Notes under the pieces: generated by a model
Seen by the model: the letters and a program-made list of their open reading frames with translations, nothing else
The model's database searches: none
Told to the model about the DNA's origin: nothing
Translations under genes and position numbers: made by a program
From: Candidatus Aminicenantota bacterium
GTDB taxonomy: Bacteria; Acidobacteriota; Aminicenantia; Aminicenantales; Saccharicenantaceae
Length of the DNA: 48,029 bases
Direction: 5' to 3'
Assembly: GCA_017999365.1 (NCBI GenBank)
Contig: JAGNLW010000002.1
Location: forward strand, 112,501 to 160,529
Shown here: one piece after another, positions 31,933-37,841 of the stretch
Layout: each line of letters begins with the position of its first letter
Numbering within the stretch: position 1 is the stretch's first letter

Positions 31933-32805
31933 ATGAAGTCCATCCTTGTCCTCATTGCGGCCGTTATCGCGATCGGGCCGGCCATCCCGGCCGATGCCTC
32001 AGGGCAAGCGGTCACCCAGACGACGGAGCGAACCCTCACTGCGGATCAACTGGGCGAGGAGATCGCGGCCTAGAAAGAACAGCTGGCCGGGATCGTCAAG
32101 GATCTATCCGATCCCTCGCTGATCTGGGTGCGCCTCCAGAGCGGAGAAGTCCTCGCCACGGACGACGAGGAGCTCGTCGGGGCTCTCCGGGAGGGGGCGA
32201 TCCTCAGGCTGATCTGGGAAGCCAGCCAGAATCATCTGATCGGAGAACGCGACTTCAGCTTGGAGATCAAGAGCGTCTTCCGGGAGCGGATCGAATCCTT
32301 CGTCAAGTCGACTTACGCCGAGCTCGTGAAGCAGGACAAGGCGATCCGGGAGATCAAGGAGCAGCAGGCGGAAAGGCTCCGCCAGATCGTCCGGACCCTG
32401 GAGAAGAAACGGGCGGACGTCCTGGCCGCGCGATCCCAGGCGGCCGGCACGCCCGCGTTCAAGCCGGACGAAGCCACCGTGACCCAATCCGAGAAAGACG
32501 CCGTCATCAACAACCTCGAGCCGGTCCGCCTCAGGGAGCAATGGGATCTCAGGGATCACGGCTACGTCCTGAGTTATATCAGAAGATCGAGGACCCCCTC
32601 CGAGCTACGGTCGGTCCAGAAGCTCATCGGGGATATCTCCGCCTGTTACCAGGCCTGGCACGCGGAGAGCGCCCGGATCGCGGCGGCGGCCAAGGCGGGC
32701 AACTGGATGCCCGGAAAGCGCATCGAAGCGAGCAACCGGGCGTTCAACGCCAGGACGGAGCGCATTATTCAGATCAAGGCCGCGTTCGAGGAAGCCTGGC
32801 AGTAA
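31933..32805 (+). pseudogene. Exported helical protein gene interrupted by one in-frame TAG
   Basis: From ATG 31933 the frame gives a signal peptide (MKSILVLIAAVIAIGPAIPA) and 46 codons up to GEEIAA, then TAG at 32071-32073. Reading on in the same frame gives KEQLAGIVKDLSDPSLIW and 240 further coherent codons to TAA 32805, with charged helices such as QDKAIREIKEQQAERLRQIVRTLEKKRADV (split here by function only) that look like a coiled coil. The TAG is one base from CAG (Gln) or AAG (Lys). TAG is used as the normal stop of several genes here (for example fbp and the sigma factor), so recoding is unlikely. A second start at GTG 32128 could yield the cytoplasmic C-terminal part. Confidence 0.75.
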
Positions 32806-32807
32806 CC

Positions 32808-33617
32808 CTAGGCGCGCTTGCGGCCGTAGACGAAGTCGCCGACGCGGCGCGCCCAGGCCATCTCGTCGGGCGACAGCGGACCGGCGTCGAGCAGGGCCAG
32901 GTTCTGGCGCATCTCCTCGACCGACTTGGCCCCCGACATGCAAACGTCGACGGCCGGGTGCGACAGGACGAAGCGGTAGCACTCGGCGGCCGTCAGGGGC
33001 GCCTCGCCCGGCGGCATCTTCTTGGCGTTGAGGAGCTTGCCCCAGCGCGTGGCCGTGAAAGCCACCATCCCCGGCCGCCCCTCGGCCCCGGCGCAGGGGA
33101 AGATGTCCTGTTCGGCCCCCCGGTGGGCGGCGTTGTAGCGGAAGTGGAGGACGTCGAACGGACCGTCCTTGGCCAGCGCTCCGCACAGCTTCCGGCTGTG
33201 GCTCGAGAGCCCGATCGCCCGCACCAGCCCCGACTCCTTCATCCGCAGGGCCCCGTCGACGAGCCGCCGCGGCGGCATCTTGGAGTAATAGCCGATGATG
33301 AGGACGTCGGCGCGGTCGAGCCCGGCGCTCTTCAGCCCCCGCCGGAGCATCTTCTCGGTGAAACAGTTGTTGTGGGCGTAGGTGATGCAGGCCAGCACCA
33401 GACGGTCTCGCTGGCCCTTGGCGGCGATGTTCCGCAGGGCGTCGCGCATCCCGGGCAGGTAGCCCTTGATGACCGTGCCCCAGGTGAAGTAGTTGCAGCC
33501 GCGTTCGAAGGCCTCCTCGATGGCCGCCGCCGGCGCCTTGTAGCCCGAGGCGACGCCCAGCCGCCCGACCTTGAAGCCCGTCCGGCCGAGCGCGACCGGT
33601 TCACGGAAGTTGGTTAT
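32808..33617 (-). CDS. Aldo/keto reductase-like protein, apparent ATA start
   Basis: The coherent frame runs well upstream of its first ATG (33449): TNFREPVALGRTGFKVGRLG, then AAAIEEAFERGCNYFTWG. With ATA 33617 as start the product is 269 residues, and GGAG sits exactly 7 bases before that codon. The fold marks of the aldo/keto reductase barrel are present (RADVLIIGYYS, GLVRAIGLSSHSR, FRYNAAHRGAE, FTATRWGKLL, SHPAVDVCMSGAKSVEEM). The usual catalytic Asp-Tyr region is replaced by NYFTWGTVIKGY, so activity as a reductase is open. It overlaps the end of the cysteine-cluster gene by 17 bp, suggesting coupling. Confidence 0.75.
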   Translation of the reverse strand: MTNFREPVALGRTGFKVGRLGVASGYKAPAAAIEEAFERGCNYFTWGTVIKGYLPGMRDALRNIAAKGQRDRLVLACITYAHNNCFTEKMLRRGLKSAGLDRADVLIIGYYSKMPPRRLVDGALRMKESGLVRAIGLSSHSRKLCGALAKDGPFDVLHFRYNAAHRGAEQDIFPCAGAEGRPGMVAFTATRWGKLLNAKKMPPGEAPLTAAECYRFVLSHPAVDVCMSGAKSVEEMRQNLALLDAGPLSPDEMAWARRVGDFVYGRKRA

Positions 33618-34299
33618 GGTCTTTCTCCAGTCCGTCGAGCCATTCGGACATAGCCCGCAGATGCATATCGATGGCCGCGTCGATCCCGGCCGGGACGGCC
33701 AGGCCTTGCGCGCCGCAATACTCGGCGAGCGAGCGGTCGATGTCCTGCCAGGTCGAAAGCGGCGCGGCCTCCCCGCCCTCCGGGGCGCTCGTCTCGCCCT
33801 CGGGCCCGGCCTCGATCCGGCCCTCCACGCCGAGCCGCTCGAGCAGGGCCATCATGCGGTGGTAGACGCGGCCGTAGCGGTCGGCCCAGGCGATGTAGGG
33901 CGCGACGCCCTGCGACCCGAGGAACCCGGCCACGGTCCCGTCCGTGCCGAATTCCGCCTCGCACCCCGCCTGCCTGGGAAAGACGGCGAAGCGCTCCTCG
34001 CCCGCCGGGTCGACGGCCCGCCCGAGCGGGTAGAGCCGGCAGACGAGCGGCCGGGCCGGGTGGACGCGGCAGCCGCCCCCGGGCGATACGAAGACGCAGC
34101 GGCCCTCGCCGTCCGCGCGCAGGGTGGTACCGCCGTTGTCGGCGAAGCGTTCGAGGAACTCGGTCGTGCTCAAGCCCAAGAGGCGGGCCATGCCCAGGAC
34201 CTCGTGGGGGCCGGCGCAGATGACCTTGCCCGAACAGCACCGTCCGCAGGCCCGGCAGGCGAACGAGAACGGGTCCTCGCGGACGTGTCGGAAATCCAA
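33601..34299 (-). CDS. YkgJ-family cysteine cluster protein
   Basis: The 232-residue protein has an N-terminal cluster CRACGRCC (residues 15-22) and later GCRVHPARPLVCRLYPLG, the pattern of the YkgJ (CxxCxxCC) family. These proteins probably bind a zinc ion or Fe-S cluster; no reaction is firmly known. The start is TTG 34299; no ATG or GTG precedes the first cysteine motif. It lies 10 bp after the Tat-exported small protein gene and overlaps the aldo/keto reductase-like gene downstream, so the three form an operon (34651 to 32808). The C-terminal third is helical with no cysteine motif. Confidence 0.82.
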   Translation of the reverse strand: MDFRHVREDPFSFACRACGRCCSGKVICAGPHEVLGMARLLGLSTTEFLERFADNGGTTLRADGEGRCVFVSPGGGCRVHPARPLVCRLYPLGRAVDPAGEERFAVFPRQAGCEAEFGTDGTVAGFLGSQGVAPYIAWADRYGRVYHRMMALLERLGVEGRIEAGPEGETSAPEGGEAAPLSTWQDIDRSLAEYCGAQGLAVPAGIDAAIDMHLRAMSEWLDGLEKDHNQLP

Positions 34300-34309
34300 C
34301 GGCGCCGCT

Positions 34310-34651
34310 TCAGAACTTGCCCTGGACCGTGCCCAGGTTCCTCAGCATCTGGCCGGAGCGGAAGAGCTTGACCTCGACGACCGCGTCGACGCCGGACTCC
34401 AGGTGCTTGGCCACCTTGGCGGGGATGGCCTGGGAGTGGAGGAGCGTCGCGCCGTCGTACCACTTGATCTCGGCCTTCTCCCACTTGTGCTGGACGATGT
34501 GCTTGTCCTGCACGAGGTGCTTGTCCTGGACGACGCCGCCCGCCTGGCTCCCCCGGAGGAACCCGAAGGAGGTGCAGAAGGCCGCCGCCGTGCCCGCCAG
34601 CCTGAGGATGTCGCGCCGGGGCAGGGTCCCGGTCCCTTTCGGCTTATCCAT
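34310..34651 (-). CDS. Small Tat-exported protein with VQDKH repeats
   Basis: The 113-residue protein has a twin-arginine signal (PRRDILRLAGTAAAF, residues 11-25) and a mature part that begins with a repeat VVQDKH-LVQDKH-IVQHKW. It ends with a compact domain (AEIKWYDGATLLHS...GQMLRNLGTVQG). Tat export suggests a folded or metal-carrying product, and the His/Asp-rich repeat could bind a metal, but this is inference. The promoter TTGACA-N18-TAGCAT places the transcription start at the ATG, so the message may be leaderless. It heads the operon with the cysteine-cluster and aldo/keto reductase-like genes. Confidence 0.75.
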   Translation of the reverse strand: MDKPKGTGTLPRRDILRLAGTAAAFCTSFGFLRGSQAGGVVQDKHLVQDKHIVQHKWEKAEIKWYDGATLLHSQAIPAKVAKHLESGVDAVVEVKLFRSGQMLRNLGTVQGKF

Positions 34652-34657
34652 GGCCCC

Positions 34658-34723
34658 ATGCTAGGTCCGTCCGCGGGGCCTTGTCAAGGCGGATTGACTC
34701 CCGCGGCCCCAACGGGGTATAAA
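34658..34723. promoter_or_regulatory. Back-to-back divergent promoters (Tat protein operon / ndk)
   Basis: Minus strand: TTGACA (34687-34682), 18 bp, TAGCAT (34663-34658). Plus strand: TTGACT (34694-34699), 18 bp, TATAAA (34718-34723). The -35 boxes are 6 bp apart, the same layout as at 29009-29071. Confidence 0.62.
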
Positions 34724-34752
34724 ACTCCCTCACCATCAGCAAGGAGCGCCCC

Positions 34753-35163
34753 ATGGAACGGACCCTGGCCATCATCAAGCCCGACGCCACCAAGAAACGC
34801 ATCATCGGCAAGATCGTCACGCGCATCGAGGAGGAGGGCTTCGGCATCGTCCGCATGCGCCTGGCCCACCTGACGAAGGACGAGGCCAAGGCCTTCTACC
34901 ACGTCCACAAGGAGAAGGGCTTCTTCGACAGCCTGTGCGAGTTCATGTCGTCGGGCCCGGTCGTGCTCATGGTCCTGGAGGCCGAGGAGGCCATCAAGCG
35001 CTGGCGCGAGACGATGGGCGCCACCGACCCGGCCAAGGCCAAGCCCGGCACCCTGCGCCACAGCTACGGCTTCGGCATCGAGCGCAACGCCGTCCACGGC
35101 TCGGACAGCCGCGAGACGGCCGAGTGGGAGATCGACCACTTCTTCAAGAAGTCGGGCGCTTGA
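34753..35163 (+). CDS. ndk: Nucleoside diphosphate kinase
   Basis: The 136-residue enzyme moves the gamma-phosphate from ATP to nucleoside diphosphates through a phosphohistidine. The catalytic His115 sits in the signature NAVHGSDS, and the start RTLAIIKPDA and the turn GTLRHSYG are standard. Length fits the family (about 135-150). AAGGAG precedes the ATG and a TTGACT-N18-TATAAA promoter lies upstream. The last 20 bases overlap the 3' end of the convergent HTH/FG-GAP gene. Confidence 0.97.
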   Translation: MERTLAIIKPDATKKRIIGKIVTRIEEEGFGIVRMRLAHLTKDEAKAFYHVHKEKGFFDSLCEFMSSGPVVLMVLEAEEAIKRWRETMGATDPAKAKPGTLRHSYGFGIERNAVHGSDSRETAEWEIDHFFKKSGA

Positions 35164-36478
35164 CCGGCGTGGGCTCGGCCACGAAGGCCGAGCCGTTCCA
35201 GTAGCGGACCCCGGCCATGACCATCTGCTTGTAGGCGTCGTCGAGGACGCTCGCGATCCTGCCCTCCCGGACCCCCTCATCGTGGAGGACCCGGTAGCCG
35301 TGGCCGAAGCCGACCTGGAGGCACTCGAGGTCGAACCCGAAATCCACGATCAGGCCCTCGGCGGTCATGGCGCGGATCCAGTTGTTCTCGGTGATGTCGA
35401 CTTGATTGAAGCCGCAGACGTAGTGGGCGTTGGCCGCCGAGACGTCCGTGTAGGGGGTGGTCACGTAGTAGAGCTCGGAGCCCGGCCCGATGCCCGCGCA
35501 GGCGTACTCGCCCGTCTGGGGCGAGCCGCCGCGGACGTCGCGGGGATCGAACACGGCCACGGCCCCGCCGCGGTACTCGTTGTTGACGCCCACGACGATG
35601 AGCTCCTCCCGGCCGTCCCCGTCGATGTCGTGGTAGACGATCTCCCGCAGGTAGCCGGCGTGCCAATACTCGCCGCGCTTCTTGCCCTCGCAATCGAGCA
35701 CGGCCAGCTGGCAGGGCCAATCGGGGGCGTGGAAGGCCTCGGTCACGATCTCGAGCCGGCCGTCGCCGTCGTGGTCGCGGACGACGAAGCCGGCCAGCCG
35801 GTAGTCCGGCGAGAAGACGCGCCCGCCGCAGACCAGGGGGCCTCCGGCCAGGAACTCCCAGCGTTTGACTCCTTTGCGGTCGAAGCAGTAGAGCAGGCCC
35901 TCGCCGGTCTGGTCGGATTTCCGCCTGAGGGCGAAGAGGGTCTCGCGGTCCCCGTCGGCGTCGATGTCCCACATGCCGATGATCGGCAGGAGGTTGCCGG
36001 CCTGCTTGTTGATGTTCTGGAAGTTGGCGCGGTAAAAGGCGTCCGTCTCCAGGTTGTCGACCTTGGTGTCGAAGCGCCAGAGCTCCCGCCCTTGCTTGTC
36101 CTTGACGATGAGGACCGGGCCGTCGATCTCGAAATTAGCCGGCTGGCGCCGGACCCCGATCTCCCGGTAGAGCACGAATCCCCCGGCCAGGACGGCCAAG
36201 GCCCCGATTCCCAGGACCCAGGCCAAGCGGGGCTTGGCAGGCTTCCCTTCTCGGGCCCCGTTCCCGTTCGGCCGGGAGGCCTTGAAGGTCTCCCGGAACC
36301 AAGCGTCCAGCTCGTCCCGATAGGCGAAGACAGGGGATTTGCCGCCGCCGCCCTCGGCCCGGTGGACGGGCATGCCCAGGTTGGCCTCCCAGCGGTGGCA
36401 GGTCCGGACGTCGCACCCCAGGTGGGCAGAGATGTCCTTCCAGGAGCGGAGGAGGTTGGGTTTTGAAGAATCGGCCAT
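35144..36478 (-). CDS. Membrane-anchored HTH protein with extracytoplasmic FG-GAP/VCBS propeller
   Basis: The 444-residue protein starts with an excisionase/MerR-like helix-turn-helix (LRSWKDISAHLGCDVRTCHRWE, split as residues 10-31) and ends its cytoplasmic part with a basic linker. One transmembrane helix follows at about 84-104. The rest is extracytoplasmic, with Ca2+-binding-like DxDxDG loops DIDADGDRE, DHDGDGRLE and DIDGDGREE typical of FG-GAP/VCBS propellers. This is the layout of a ToxR-like one-component regulator that would sense outside and bind DNA inside. The start is supported by an AT-rich promoter upstream. The sensed signal and target are unknown; it borders the AT-rich island. 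Confidence 0.78.
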   Translation of the reverse strand: MADSSKPNLLRSWKDISAHLGCDVRTCHRWEANLGMPVHRAEGGGGKSPVFAYRDELDAWFRETFKASRPNGNGAREGKPAKPRLAWVLGIGALAVLAGGFVLYREIGVRRQPANFEIDGPVLIVKDKQGRELWRFDTKVDNLETDAFYRANFQNINKQAGNLLPIIGMWDIDADGDRETLFALRRKSDQTGEGLLYCFDRKGVKRWEFLAGGPLVCGGRVFSPDYRLAGFVVRDHDGDGRLEIVTEAFHAPDWPCQLAVLDCEGKKRGEYWHAGYLREIVYHDIDGDGREELIVVGVNNEYRGGAVAVFDPRDVRGGSPQTGEYACAGIGPGSELYYVTTPYTDVSAANAHYVCGFNQVDITENNWIRAMTAEGLIVDFGFDLECLQVGFGHGYRVLHDEGVREGRIASVLDDAYKQMVMAGVRYWNGSAFVAEPTPVKRPTS

Positions 36479-36485
36479 AATATTT

Positions 36486-36527
36486 ATTATAAAGTATATA
36501 TCTTATTTAGCCGAGCCAATTAGTCAA
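36486..36527 (-). promoter_or_regulatory. AT-rich promoter region of the HTH/FG-GAP gene
   Basis: On the minus strand TTGACT (36527-36522) and TAAGAT (36505-36500) are 16 bp apart; further TATACT and TATAAT elements follow (36498-36486) right before ATG 36478. The exact -10 cannot be fixed. Confidence 0.5.
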
Positions 36528-36642
36528 TCCCTGCTCGCCCGGATTCCTCGCTTAGCGGAGTTTTTTCGACGTTGTGAGAAATTTCCTTCATCTCCGCCTT
36601 CTATATTATTAGAATAGGGATAATTTTCATCAGGCCGATAAG

Positions 36643-37194
36643 ATGTCCACCGATTCCGTTCTGAGACAAGAAGAAGAGTTCCTGGCAATCCTCCAAGGGC
36701 ACGAGAAGGATATCATATACCAGGTTCACAGCTACGATCTCCCAAAATACGGGCTTGATCCCGAAGATGTGATCCAGGACGTCAAGGTCAGGATCTGGAA
36801 ATTAGTCTGCTGCGGAAGAGTTATTCGCAAGCACGGACCTTATATCAAGAAAGTCGTCTACACCTCGATCATCGACCAATTCCGAAGGAAACGGCGAGAA
36901 ATGGACCTGGTCCAGCACGAGAAACTCAAGCACATCTCAGAGATGGAAACGTATTACCGAGGAGAAGCCACTCATACGAAGGGGATGTCGGTAGAATTGA
37001 CAAAGGCCGTGGACCGACTCATCCGGTCGAGGCGCCGTGTCGTAAAACTGTATCTTCTGAACTTGAATATCCGCGAGATCGCCAGCTACCTAAATGTCAG
37101 TCCGGATAAGATCCGGAACCTCCTTTACCGGGGCATGGCCGATATGCGCAAACACCTCAATGGGACGGGACCGCGCAATGAACATTCCCAATAG
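36643..37194 (+). CDS. ECF-like RNA polymerase sigma factor
   Basis: The 183-residue protein has sigma region 2 (DPEDVIQDVKVRIWKLV, then HGPYIKKVVYTSIIDQFRRKRRE, about 40-90) and a region 4 HTH (VVKLYLLNLNIREIASYLNVS followed by DKIRNLLYRGMADMRKHL, about 131-171, quoted in parts). It lacks regions 1 and 3, as expected for extracytoplasmic-function sigma factors. The gene is clearly AT-richer than the flanks. Its end overlaps the anti-sigma gene by 17 bp, so the two proteins are made together and should form a complex. No convincing -35/-10 pair was found upstream; AT-rich TATATT/TAGAAT stretches occur at 36602-36615, and self-activation is possible. Confidence 0.88.
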   Translation: MSTDSVLRQEEEFLAILQGHEKDIIYQVHSYDLPKYGLDPEDVIQDVKVRIWKLVCCGRVIRKHGPYIKKVVYTSIIDQFRRKRREMDLVQHEKLKHISEMETYYRGEATHTKGMSVELTKAVDRLIRSRRRVVKLYLLNLNIREIASYLNVSPDKIRNLLYRGMADMRKHLNGTGPRNEHSQ

Positions 37195-37813
37195 CCATTC
37201 GAAGACCGGACCGACAGAAAGATGCCCCAGCACGAGGGAGTTGGTAAAATCCTTCTCGCCCAAAGCTTCGAAACGGACGAAAGACAAGATCATCGATCAC
37301 ATTAACGAATGCGAAGAATGCAGAAATGCATTCTCGATCCTCAAGGACGTCGTCGAACAAGATACTCAGAACGAACTCCGAGAAACAGATTCCGGCCACA
37401 CAAAAAGCATTCATGGGTTCTCTTTCCGATATGCCGCCCTGGCAGCCGGCCTTCTGCTCATCGCGTCATCGATCATGCTCCTGATCCGTCCGGGAGATGT
37501 TCCTCGGACCGGCGAGAACATCCGAACCGCTTTCTCCTTGATCTACCCCCGGTCTTCACATCCTATATCGAAACCGCTTGTCTTTCGTTGGGAAGCCTAC
37601 CGCACCGCCGATCGTTATGTCCTCGAGGTCTTCGATGAGGGCCTCCTTCCGGTCTGGACGAGCGAGCAGACCGTCGGAACTCAGATCACCATCGCGGATC
37701 CGACCTCTATCGGGCTCGAGGCGGGAAGACCTTTCTATTGGGCGGTAATCGCGTACTCGGGAGAAGGAAAAGTCGGGGAATCGGACCTTTGCCGGTTCAC
37801 CGTCACGAGATGA
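37178..37813 (+). CDS. Zinc-finger membrane anti-sigma factor with extracytoplasmic domain
   Basis: The 211-residue protein has an N-terminal anti-sigma zinc motif HINECEEC (His41, Cys45, Cys48; an additional Cys16) of the zf-HC2/ZAS type, one transmembrane helix (about residues 84-103) and an extracytoplasmic part. That part (about 130-211) looks like a fibronectin-type beta domain (FRWEAYRTADRYVLEVFDE, then FYWAVIAYSGEG). It should hold the sigma factor at the membrane until a signal releases it. ATG 37178 is chosen; an in-frame ATG at 37160 is possible. The segment linking membrane and beta domain (about 104-128, PGDVPRTGENIRTAFS) is a natural candidate site for proteolysis. Confidence 0.85.
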   Translation: MNIPNSHSKTGPTERCPSTRELVKSFSPKASKRTKDKIIDHINECEECRNAFSILKDVVEQDTQNELRETDSGHTKSIHGFSFRYAALAAGLLLIASSIMLLIRPGDVPRTGENIRTAFSLIYPRSSHPISKPLVFRWEAYRTADRYVLEVFDEGLLPVWTSEQTVGTQITIADPTSIGLEAGRPFYWAVIAYSGEGKVGESDLCRFTVTR

Positions 37814-37841
37814 CCGGATTTCGACTGCTACGTGCGCCTAG

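Noticed and set aside
32071..32073. TAG as a recoded amino acid such as pyrrolysine
   Set aside because: TAG is the ordinary stop of several genes here (14549-14551, 37192-37194, M16 and glycosyltransferase), and no methylamine methyltransferase gene is present.
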